From assembly GCA_964352225.1 (NCBI GenBank), contig CAYGRM010000069.1:1-21896 (forward strand): a stretch of 21,896 nt of DNA, written 5' to 3'. The position numbers and the translations under genes were made by a program. Each line of letters begins with the position of its first letter. Position 1 is the stretch's first letter. Shown here one piece after another: positions 1 to 9,200 of this stretch. The DNA comes from CAJQQY01 sp964352225 (GTDB taxonomy: Bacteria; Bacteroidota; Bacteroidia; Chitinophagales; Saprospiraceae). The notes under the pieces were generated by a model, which saw only the letters and a program-made list of their open reading frames with translations, had not been told where the DNA came from and ran no database searches.

Positions 1-120
1 AATCAAAGATTTAACTAATATCATCAATTGAGCTATAGATAAAAATAGCGCCATACTAAGTGCGGGAAAAACTAAACCAACAAGCGGAACTAGAATCGCA
101 GGTAAAAATGCAGCTGTCAT
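1..120 (-). CDS. Partial small hydrophobic membrane protein, PsaI-like N-terminus
   Basis: The first 40 codons of a minus-strand ORF start at ATG (118-120) and run off the left edge without a stop. An in-frame TAA three codons upstream (127-129) fixes the start region. The peptide begins MTAAFLPAILVPLVGLVFPA, continues LSMALFLSIAQLM, and is hydrophobic throughout. From memory, photosystem I subunit VIII (PsaI, usually about 36 residues) begins very similarly, with a conserved LPsILVPLVGLvFPA core followed by one membrane helix. Here the ORF exceeds 40 codons and stays hydrophobic where PsaI normally ends in a charged tail, so it is not a straightforward PsaI. A photosystem gene would be foreign to a Bacteroidota genome; chance resemblance, transfer or contig chimerism are all open. 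The 254 bases between it and the next gene (121-374) hold nothing I recognise. Confidence 0.4.
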   Translation of the reverse strand, partial: MTAAFLPAILVPLVGLVFPALSMALFLSIAQLMILVKSLI

Positions 121-374
121 AATTATTTAAAAAAAATTAGGGATCCAATATTTTATATAAAAAAATAAATTGTGTAAATCGTTAATTAGTAGGTTGATAC
201 AAGAATTGAACCGAAAAAATAAGATTTTAAGGGTGGGAGAGTTAATAATATCAAATTTTGTTTATGATGAATAGATTTGCAGCGGATTACTACACCTAAG
301 GGAGAGAAACTTCTTGAAAAGTTATTTATAATAATGCCTAATCATCAACAAGGAATATTCAGTATCCAACCGCT

Positions 375-1439
375 TTATTTCAAAATAATATCATCTACAG
401 CATATAATCTCTTATGAACCGAGATATAATATTTTCCCTGAAAAAATTCAATAGCTTGGTAGGCAGTCGGTTCGTCATCAAAGAAGTTAGAATTGTAAGA
501 AATTTCTTGAAGTGTAGTGAAATCCTCTGTTGCTAATTGGTAAGGAAGTCCTAATTGATTTTGGCCAAAAATTTTATTACCAGTCACTTCTACTTTTCGC
601 AAGGGAGTATTAGTATTGGCATATTCCCAGTTTTCACCGTTATCTTCCGAAATGTAAAATTGATTTTCGTAAAAACCTGTGGAATACAAATTTCCTTCAA
701 ACTCAAAGATGTCCCAAATCCAATGAGAAAATATTTGTTGCCATTCGCCATTAGTCTGAATCCGATAAGCACCGCTTAGGGTGGAGACATAAAAATTGTC
801 ATCAAAGAATCGAACATTGGTGATCATGCTAGCTTCCGAACCTAGTAAAGATGATGGAATATTTATTCGTTGTACGACACTTACACTTTGAAATTGAGTT
901 TCGGAAGCATTTAATTGAATGTCAAAAAGAAAAAAAGAGTACTGTGCTTCTTGTGGATTCAAACTACGAGCAGCATAAAGGAATTGAGTAGCATCTTCAT
1001 TAAAAGCACCCGTAGAATAGGCATTATTGAGTTCTTCGAAGATGATAAATTCTGCACTATCAGCAATTTCACGATCAGTTATTCTAAAAATTTGGTTAAC
1101 ACTTTTGACTAAATGAAATTGAAGTTCTCGTTCGTTTTCCACATTTTTTAAAACTCGTGCAAATATTTTATCAGAAAGAATCGGTCTTCCAAAAACCCCC
1201 TTTTCGACCTCTAAAGTTCGACGTTCAATCACCGTTCCGGCACTACTCATGCGGGCAAAATTATCGACAGTCCCAATGAGCATTTCATTATCGGTAGCAT
1301 GTAATCGATTGATAGTAGAGTTAAGAGAAAGGTTGGGAATTTCGACCCAAGGATTGGTAGACTGAACTACGACTGCTTGTTTTTTACAGGACAAAATAAG
1401 CGTCGTGATAAAAAATAAGGAAAATAGGATTTGTCTCAT
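375..1439 (-). CDS. Secreted lipoprotein with BNR/Asp-box, probable beta-propeller
   Basis: A protein of 354 residues if started at the ATG at 1437-1439; an ATG nine codons earlier (1464-1466) is also open. I prefer the inner start because it directly precedes a clean signal peptide (MRQILFSLFFITTLILSC) with a lipobox and lipidation Cys at residue 18. The upstream start would add charged residues and would overlap a possible promoter. After the Cys come KK and no acidic run, so there is no obvious Bacteroidota surface-export signal. The rest is rich in short beta-strand-like segments. One good Asp-box (SEDNGENW, about residues 264-271) lies between segments that look like propeller blades, as in sialidase-like or photosystem-stability-factor-like propellers. 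No catalytic residues are recognisable, so the role is unknown. It ends in TAA with no clear hairpin downstream. It diverges from the metalloprotease gene. Confidence 0.8.
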   Translation of the reverse strand: MRQILFSLFFITTLILSCKKQAVVVQSTNPWVEIPNLSLNSTINRLHATDNEMLIGTVDNFARMSSAGTVIERRTLEVEKGVFGRPILSDKIFARVLKNVENERELQFHLVKSVNQIFRITDREIADSAEFIIFEELNNAYSTGAFNEDATQFLYAARSLNPQEAQYSFFLFDIQLNASETQFQSVSVVQRINIPSSLLGSEASMITNVRFFDDNFYVSTLSGAYRIQTNGEWQQIFSHWIWDIFEFEGNLYSTGFYENQFYISEDNGENWEYANTNTPLRKVEVTGNKIFGQNQLGLPYQLATEDFTTLQEISYNSNFFDDEPTAYQAIEFFQGKYYISVHKRLYAVDDIILK

Positions 1440-1468
1440 GGTGTAAATCTTTAATTCTTTGACCAAGT

Positions 1469-1499
1469 CAAATTGAATAAAACTAGAGTGTATTTCAAC
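1469..1499 (-). promoter_or_regulatory. Possible Bacteroidota-type promoter for the lipoprotein gene
   Basis: On the minus strand GTTG (1499-1496) and TCAATTTG (1476-1469) are separated by 19 bases. The Bacteroidota primary sigma factor consensus is TTTG, about 19-20 bases, then TAnnTTTG, so each box has one mismatch at the expected spacing. Transcription would begin near 1463, leaving about 24 bases before the preferred start codon at 1439. This is a weak match in an AT-rich region and is offered as a candidate only. Confidence 0.25.
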
Positions 1500-1557
1500 C
1501 TTTTAAGTTGAGATATTAAAATGAAAAATAAATGTTTTTGGAAAATCCTTTTTGAGT

Positions 1558-1585
1558 GGAAAATGTTAAAAAGGATCGGATTTGA
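1558..1585. promoter_or_regulatory. Conserved intergenic motif, copy 1
   Basis: The sequence GGAAAATGTTAAA is followed by ATCGG and TTTGA. Copy 2 at 10908-10934 matches apart from a one-base shift in the A run, a two-base length difference in the middle, and few substitutions. Both copies lie in divergent intergenic regions, 75-120 bases upstream of a minus-strand start and 400-475 bases upstream of a plus-strand giant gene. Function is unknown; a regulator site or an upstream promoter element are possible. Confidence 0.35.
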
Positions 1586-2058
1586 GTTGTGAAAAAACTT
1601 ATAATAATGGAACAAAAGTAAGGTTTTTGCAATTAAAAAGAAAGCTTAGACTGAAAGATCATCCGGATTTTTAATCAGATTCAGCGTCAATTTTCCAAAA
1701 AGAGTAGAATTAAAACTCTCTATAAAACAAAAGGATGGAAAAGGGACAAATATCGGACAGAAAATAATTTTATATCAAGATTATTTTTTTAAAAAACCTT
1801 ATTTTAGCGAGTGGGTAACATATTCTTCAAAAAACCTTCCCAGAAACTTTATCAAATGATGACCTAATCGTTTATTGCTGTGAGTTTAATCCTGATTTTT
1901 TTAAATGAAAAGACAATTAAAAATTATTGGTTTCCAGAATTCTGGGGAGATAAATTTTATGCTCCAAACTCACTTTTGATAACAGGATAACGACCTATTT
2001 CTTAATTAAAAAATAAAAAACAGAAAGAACTTTTTCTTTTTTTAACCTAACTACAATC

Positions 2059-3159
2059 ATGAGAATAATTCTACTTTTAAGTCTGTTGATGATAGGCTTT
2101 ACATCGATTTCCCAAACCAAAAAAAATGATGGGAAAACAAACACTTCCCTTAAATCTTATGATTCAGCACTTTCAGTTCATTTGAAAAAATGGAAGGTTT
2201 ATGAAGTTTCAGCAGCTGAATTATTTAATCAATTACAGCAATCCGATGGGGAAAACCAAGTTCATTTGGACTGGGGAAAAGACCATGATTGGCAATTGTC
2301 ACTTTTTCCAAATGACCTACGAAGTCCTGATTATGAAGTGAGGACTGCGACTGGAGATGTTTTGCCAAGAGGGGTGAATAAAACCTTTGAAGGATATGAG
2401 CAATCTTTGGGTGGAAATGTTCGATTGACGGTGGATGTTGATTTCATTTATGGATATGTTGAGTCAGGAGGAGAGCGATATTTTATTGAACCAGTTTGGT
2501 ATTATGATCGAAGTGCACCAAGAAATTTATTTGTGGTTTATGATGAGCATGAAGTTATCCCAAGGGATGATGCAAAATGTGCTTCTCATGAGATGCATGA
2601 GCGGGCGGAAAAGTTAGGAAAACAAAGTCAAAGTCAAGAAAAAATAGTAGGGTTGTGTTACGATGTAGAGTTAGCGATTGCGTCAGATTATTTGATGTTT
2701 TTGGATTATAACAGCAGTATTCCAGATGTGGAAAATCATAATATTGGAGTATTAAATAATGTGCAAGGGAATTATGATGATGAGTTTGCAGATGAGTTAA
2801 ATTTTGTGATTGTTACTCAATTTGTTTCTAATTGTAATACTTGTGATCCATGGACAAATTCGACCGCTGCCGGAACATTACTTTCATCTTTTCGAAGTTG
2901 GGGAAATGGTGGTGGATTTGGAGGAGTGACTTATGATTTAGCTCAACTTTGGACAGATCGGGATTTGGATGGCGGAACAGTTGGGATAGCCTATTTGTTT
3001 GCAGTTTGTACGAATAATCGATATCAAGTAGATCAAGATTATACTACCACAGCATGGGCATTACGAGTTTTAGTGGCTCATGAAACTGGACATAATTTTA
3101 ATGCTTCGCATGACGGAGCTGGTTCTGGTTTTATGATGGGACCGTCAGTCAATTACTGA
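2059..3159 (+). CDS. Reprolysin-like (M12B) zinc metalloprotease, N-terminal part up to the in-frame stop
   Basis: A 366-residue product with signal peptide MRIILLLSLLMIGFTSISQ, then a propeptide. The propeptide contains a lone Cys in DAKCASHE (Cys174), a plausible cysteine switch. The catalytic domain begins about residue 195. The zinc site HETGHNFNASHD lies at residues 341-352: His341, His345 and His351 as ligands and Glu342 as catalytic base, the reprolysin HExxHNxxxxHD pattern. The Met-turn is FMMGPSVN (Met359/360). The start is the only ATG next to the signal peptide; it follows a T-tract and AACCTAACTAC with no Shine-Dalgarno. Ending at TGA, the product would lack the final helix of the catalytic fold and the T9SS sorting signal. 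It would therefore reach the periplasm via Sec but probably not fold well or be exported. It is best treated as the first part of the interrupted gene running to 10065. Confidence 0.85.
   Translation: MRIILLLSLLMIGFTSISQTKKNDGKTNTSLKSYDSALSVHLKKWKVYEVSAAELFNQLQQSDGENQVHLDWGKDHDWQLSLFPNDLRSPDYEVRTATGDVLPRGVNKTFEGYEQSLGGNVRLTVDVDFIYGYVESGGERYFIEPVWYYDRSAPRNLFVVYDEHEVIPRDDAKCASHEMHERAEKLGKQSQSQEKIVGLCYDVELAIASDYLMFLDYNSSIPDVENHNIGVLNNVQGNYDDEFADELNFVIVTQFVSNCNTCDPWTNSTAAGTLLSSFRSWGNGGGFGGVTYDLAQLWTDRDLDGGTVGIAYLFAVCTNNRYQVDQDYTTTAWALRVLVAHETGHNFNASHDGAGSGFMMGPSVNY
3157..3159 (+). other. In-frame TGA interrupting the metalloprotease gene
   Basis: TGA follows TAC (Tyr366) and precedes ACT ACA TGG. 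The same frame continues open for 2302 codons. A 5-bp stem TCAGT/ACTGA (3145-3149 with 3155-3159, loop 3150-3154) includes the stop codon, but such short stems are common by chance. I see no strong downstream structure typical of bacterial selenocysteine insertion. All complete genes in the window end in TAA or TAG, yet thousands of codons in the two giants contain no other in-frame TGA, so genome-wide TGA recoding is not supported. Confidence 0.85.
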
Positions 3160-3219
3160 ACTACATGGTCAACGGCCTCGGTAATTAGTATTAATTCTTT
3201 TGTTAATTCTAGAACTTGT

Positions 3220-6200
3220 TTGGCTTTATGTGCAGCTCCTGCACCACCAACAGCTGGGTTTACTTCTAATTTTCAAAATATCTGTGAAGGTTCCGATGTT
3301 CAATTTTTTGATCAATCGACTGGTATTGTAAATTCAAGAGTATGGTCTTTTTCAGGAGGTACTCCCGCATCGTCTACTGTTGCTAATCCTATTGTTAATT
3401 ATCCCAATGCAGGGAGTTATCCTGTTTCGCTTACAGTTACAAATACTGTTGGAAGTAATACTGAAACCTTATCAGGTTATATTACCGTTGGACCAGGAGG
3501 GACTAATATTTTATTGTATGATGCATTTGAAGATGGATTAAGTAATTGGACTGTCGAGAATCCAAATGGAAATATTACTTGGACATCTACTGGAGTAGGA
3601 GGTACTAATCTTGGTGGTAATGCGGTTTTTATGGATAATTGGAATTTGAATGGAATTGGTCAGAGAGATGGATTGGTTTCGCAGCCGATGAATTTTACTG
3701 GTTTTACGAATGTGAATTTATCTTTGGATTACGCTTATGCACTTTATAGTGGCAATACTAATTTTAAAGATTCTTTGATTATAAAATTGTCAACGGATGG
3801 AGGGAATACTTATCCAAATACCCTTTTTGAAGGAGGTGATAATGGTAATGGAAATTTTGCTACTACAGCTCCTCAGGGTCAATTTAATCCGACGAGTACG
3901 CCTGATTGGTGTTATGGAGGATCTTATGGAGCAGGGTGTATTTCTTTAGATTTGTCTAGCTTTATTAATCAATCGAATGTGGTTATAAAGTTTGAAAATG
4001 TAAATGGATATGGAAATAATTTATTTCTAGATAATATAACTGTGTCAAGTGATTGTGAAGTGATTTTACCACCAGTTACTGATTTTACGGCTTCGCAAAC
4101 TTTAGGTTGTGTGCCAATGACGGTTAACTTTACTGATCTAAGTACAAATGGTCCTACATCTTGGAGCTGGTCATTTCCAGGCGGAATACCCGCCACCTCA
4201 AGTGCTCAAAATCCAACCGTACTTTATAATACTCCTGGCGTCTATGATGTAAGTTTAGTATCAAGTAATAGTGCTGGATCCAATTCTAGTTTCCAATCAG
4301 GTTATATAACGGTGGAAGATGTGCCTACCTCTAGTTTTGACTTTACTGTGAGTGGAACCTTTGCTGTATTTAATAATATGTCAACTGGAGGAGGAACCTA
4401 TACATGGCTTTTCGGAGATGGAAATACCAGTAATGAAGTTGATCCTGTACATAATTATGGTACTGATGGAGAGTATGAAGTTACGTTGATTGTAAGTAAT
4501 AATTGCGGTGTGAATACCTCTACACAAACTGTCATTATCGTAACTCAACCAATTGCAGGATTTAATGCTACACCAACAACTGGCTGTGGACCATTGACCG
4601 TTCAATTTAATGACTCCTCCTCCCCAAATACAACTGGTTGGAATTGGAATTTCCCTGGAGGAACACCTTCATCTTCTACTGAGCAAAACCCAATGGTTAT
4701 TTATAATAATCCTGGTATCTATTCAGTTGATTTGACTGCGTCAAATAGTACTGGAACAAATACATTTTCACAAACAAATTATATTACGGTAAATGATGTG
4801 CCTTCGGCAAATTTCACTCAAGCCATCAATGGCTTGACAGTCGATTTTACTAATGGAAGTACCAATGCAAATAGTTACAGTTGGGATTTTGGAGATGGTA
4901 ATTCATCTGCTGAAATCAATCCAACGCATACTTATGCTAGTGATGGAACTTATACAGTAATATTGACCGCAACGAATGATTGTGGTTCTGTCAGTTCAAC
5001 TCAACAGGTGACCATCAGTACCTTACCAACTGCTGGATTTAATTCAAATGTAACAAGTGGATGTGTTGCGTTGGTCGTCCAATTTAATGATATGTCTTCT
5101 TCGAATACGACGAGTTGGTTATGGACTTTTCCAGGAGGTGATCCATCTTCTTCCACAGAACAAAACCCAATTGTTACTTATAATTCAGCAGGAAGCTATA
5201 GTGTTATTTTAGTAGCAAGTAATTCGTCAGGGGATAATGCTTTTACCCTCAATAATTATATAACCGTAGATGATGTTCCGAGTGTTGGTTTTACAGAAAG
5301 TACCAATGGACAAACAGTTACTTTTACCAATACTTCAAGCAATGCCGTTAGCTATAATTGGGATTTTGGAGATGGTAATTCATCAGCTGATACCAATCCG
5401 ACGCATACTTATGCTAATGATGGAACTTATACAGTTATTTTAACCGCAACGAATAATTGTGGCTCCGTTATTTCTCAACAAACAATTACGGTTAGTACTC
5501 AACCAACAGCTGGTTTTGGAGCAAATGTAACGAGTGGGTGTGCTGATTTGACGGTTCAATTTTCTAATCAATCTTCTGCTAATACGACTAATTGGAATTG
5601 GTCGTTTCCAGGTGGGAATCCATCTTCTTCGACTGACGAAAATCCAATTGTAGTCTATGAAAATGCAGGAAGTTATACGGTAACTTTGGAAGTAAGTAAT
5701 GCAGCAGGAACTAATACCTCAACTATTACTAATTATATCATAGTTGATGATGTTCCTCTGGCAGGATTTACTCAATTTACAGATGGACCGGTGGCTACTT
5801 TTACCAATACATCGACGAACGCTATTAGTTATAGTTGGGATTTTGGAGATGGCAATACCTCGACCGAAACGAATCCAATTCATACTTATGCTAACGATGG
5901 AACTTATACGGTTGTTCTTACTGCGACTAATAATTGCGGTACAGTTACCACTACTCAAACTGTTGTTATTTCCAATGCACCTTCTGCTGGTTTTGGCGTA
6001 AATGTAACGAGTGGATGTGCTGATTTGACGGTACAATTTATGGATCAATCTTCTTCCAATACCACAGGTTGGAACTGGTCTTTCCCTGGAGGAAATCCAT
6101 CTTCCTCTAATGACCAAAATCCGACGGTAGTTTATGAAAATGCAGGAGTCTATTCTGTTACGTTGGAAGCAACTAATTCAGTAGGAAATAGTACCATAAC

Positions 6201-9200
6201 GCAAACCGATTATATCATCGTTGATGATGTGCCTGCTGCAAGTTTTTCTCAAGTTGTAAATGGGCTTAATGTTGATTTTACCAACACTTCAACAAATGGT
6301 AATAGCTACAATTGGGATTTTGGAGATGGAAATACTTCGACTGATTTTTCTCCAAATCATACTTACGCAATGGATGGAACGTATGACGTGATTTTATCAG
6401 CAACTAATAGTTGTGGAACAGTAACTACGATGACTACGGTCACAATTATTACTGCACCGACAGCAGGTTTTGGCGCAAATGTAACAAGTGGATGTGCAGA
6501 TTTGACCGTTCAATTTTCTGATCAATCTTCCGCCAATACAACAAGTTGGAATTGGTCATTTGTAGGTGGAAATCCATCTTCATCAACGGAGCAAAATCCA
6601 ACGGTAGTTTACGAAAATGCCGGAACCTATACCGTTACTTTAACTGTAACGAATGCTGCTGGAAACAATATGGTGGAGCAAACGAATTACATCGTTGTAG
6701 ATGATGTTCCATTCGTTGGGTTTACTGCAAATGCGAATGCCTACAATGTTGATTTTACCAATACTTCTACCAATGCAAATAGTTATAGTTGGGATTTTGG
6801 AGATGGAAATACTTCGACTGAAGCCAATCCTTCACACACTTATACCAATGATGGAATGTACGATGTAGTTTTGACTGCAACGAATAATTGTGGTTCAGTT
6901 ACATTTACTCAAACCATAACAATTGCCAATACGCCTACGGCAAATTGGACATCAGGACCGAGTTCAGGTTGTACTCCTTTTACCGTTCAATTTCAAGATC
7001 AATCTTCTAGCAATACTACTTCTTGGGAGTGGACTTTCGATGGAGGTACACCAGCAACTTCTTCTGCACAAAACCCATCTGTTGTTTATAATAATTCAGG
7101 AACTTATTCAGTCACTTTAGTTGCTATAAATAATCAGGGAACAGATACCATTACCTTGAGTAATTATGTGGTGGTGGACTCTGCTCCGAGTCCTGATTTT
7201 TCTTCAACAGTAAATGGCCCATTGGTGAATTTTACCAACCAAACAACCAATGCGACTTCTTATTCATGGGACTTTGGAGATGGGGCAATGTCAACTGAGG
7301 TCAATCCAGAACATCAATATAGTTTGAATGGAGAATACACCGTTATTTTAACTGCAACCAATGATTGTGGAACAACGACAACAACACAAACGGTATCGAT
7401 AACTTCGAGTGTAATAGCTGGATTCAGTTCAAGTATTGTCTCAGGTTGTTTGCCACTTGAAGTTCAATTTACCAATGAGAGTACCAATGCAACTTCCTTT
7501 GAATGGACGTTCACAGGAGGAATGCCAGGTAATTCTAATTTAGAAAATCCACTAGTAACTTATGAAAATGCAGGTGTTTATACGGTGATGTTAACTGCCA
7601 CCAATGCTACAGGAAGTAGTACGGTTGTGGAAACAGGATTCATTGTGGTTGAAGGTGTACCTTTTGCAAGTTTTAGCGCAGACATAGATGACCTGACTAT
7701 TGATTTTACTAATTTTTCTTCCTCGGGTGATACTTTTCTGTGGAACTTTGGAGATGGAAATACTTCGACTGAAGCTAATCCACAGCATACCTATTCAAGT
7801 ATTGGGATTTATACAGTAACCTTGACTGCAACGAATGATTGTGGAAGCAATATTTTTACGACAGATTTAGATGTTGGGACAACAGTATCTGCTGGGTTCT
7901 TCGCAGAAGACACTCAAGGTTGTGCACCTTTGCAAGTACAATTTATTGATGAATCATCTAATAATGTAAATGAATGGAGTTGGACTTTCCCTGGAGGTAA
8001 TCCATCAACTTCGATAGAGCAAAATCCTCTGGTAAATTATACGACTCCTGGAACTTACGAAGTGACTTTGGTAGCGAGTAATCCTTTCAATAGTAACACC
8101 GTCACCGAGACAAATTATATTACCATTTTGCCTGAACCAACCGCTAGTTTTACTTCCAATGAAAATGGTAATGTGGTAGATTTTAATAATACCTCTACCA
8201 ATGCAGATACATACTTGTGGATGTTTGGAGATGGTGAAACAAGCATAGAGGAAAATCCTTCTCATACTTATGTGAATGATGGAACATATACAATTACGTT
8301 AGAGGCAACTAATACTTGTGGTACGGTAACTATACAAGAAACCATAACAATTTTAACACCTGTTTCTCCTGGTTTTACAGCTGATGTAACAAGTGGTTGT
8401 GCTGGTCTAGAAGTTCAGTTTTCGGATGCTTCCTCTAGTAATGTAACTGGATGGAATTGGACTTTTGCTGGTGGAACCCCGAGTGTCTCGACAGAGCAAA
8501 ATCCAATAGTAACTTACAATACTCCGGGAACTTACTCTGTTGTTTTAGAAGTGAATAATTCAGGTTTTAATGCCACGCAAACTGAAATGAATTTCATTGT
8601 AATTGTGGAAAATCCAACAGCTAGTTTTACTTCTGTGACAATGGGTGGAACAGTTGATTTTACGAATACTTCAACAAATGCAACAAGTTACCTATGGGAT
8701 TTTGGAGATGGCGAAACAAGTACCGAAGAAAATCCTTCTCATTCGTATGCATCAGATGGAAATTATATCGTAACCTTAACTGCCACCAACGCATGTGGTT
8801 CTGTGGTAAGTGAAATTAATGTAAATATTGCTCTACCTCCAGTCGCGAATTTCTCCTTGGAAAATACCTTCGATTGCGCCCCTGCTACAATTCAGTTTAT
8901 TAATGAATCATCGCCAAATGCCACCCAATGGTTTTGGACTTTTGATGGAGGTTCTCCAAATACAGCAACGGTACAGAATCCTGCAATTACTTTCAATACT
9001 CCAGGAACTCACACAGTTACCTTGACTGCATCGAACACAGCGGGATCGAGTATGTTCTCTATTGAAATTACTTTGGGCGCAGCACCTGTCATTGATTTTT
9101 CAAGTAGTGTGAATGAATTAACCACGACTTTTACAAACCAGACTATCAACGGGACAACTTTCTTTTGGGATTTTGGAGATGGTAATTCTAGCATAGAGGA

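Larger units (their letters stand above)
1440..2058. other. Divergent intergenic region, 619 bp
   Basis: This AT-rich region separates the minus-strand lipoprotein from the plus-strand metalloprotease. I see no RNA gene and no convincing ORF; the longest plus-strand reading I noticed is a 24-codon frame at 1904. It contains a motif shared with the other divergent region (1558-1585) and a possible promoter for the lipoprotein. Just before the protease start codon is a T-rich tract running into AACCTAACTAC (2044-2054). No confident promoter could be assigned to the plus-strand gene. Confidence 0.6.

Noticed and set aside
141..146. GGATCC as a possible cloning junction next to the PsaI-like ORF
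   Set aside because: The same hexamer occurs inside coding sequence elsewhere in the window (for example near 4277 and 17264), so it says nothing about chimerism.
272..279. TAGATTTG, a perfect plus-strand TAnnTTTG promoter box
   Set aside because: The nearest upstream TTTG (257-260) is only 11 bases away instead of about 19, and no plus-strand gene follows until 2059.
308..323. AACTT/AAGTT stem downstream of the lipoprotein gene
   Set aside because: Five AT-rich base pairs without a T-run are not enough for a terminator.
1975..2003. TTTG (1975-1978) and TATTTCTT (1996-2003) as promoter for the metalloprotease gene
   Set aside because: The second box matches TAnnTTTG poorly and the spacing is short; I could not support a promoter call.
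3157..3159. TGA recoded as Trp/Gly or selenocysteine
   Set aside because: The two giant frames hold many TGG Trp codons and no other in-frame TGA, so the genetic code is standard here; no convincing insertion structure follows the codon. Local readthrough is kept open in the finding.
5719..6117. 132-codon minus-strand ORF inside the PKD array
   Set aside because: It lies opposite a strongly repetitive coding frame, is rich in Arg/Ser/Ile typical of antisense readings, and has no recognisable domain or promoter.
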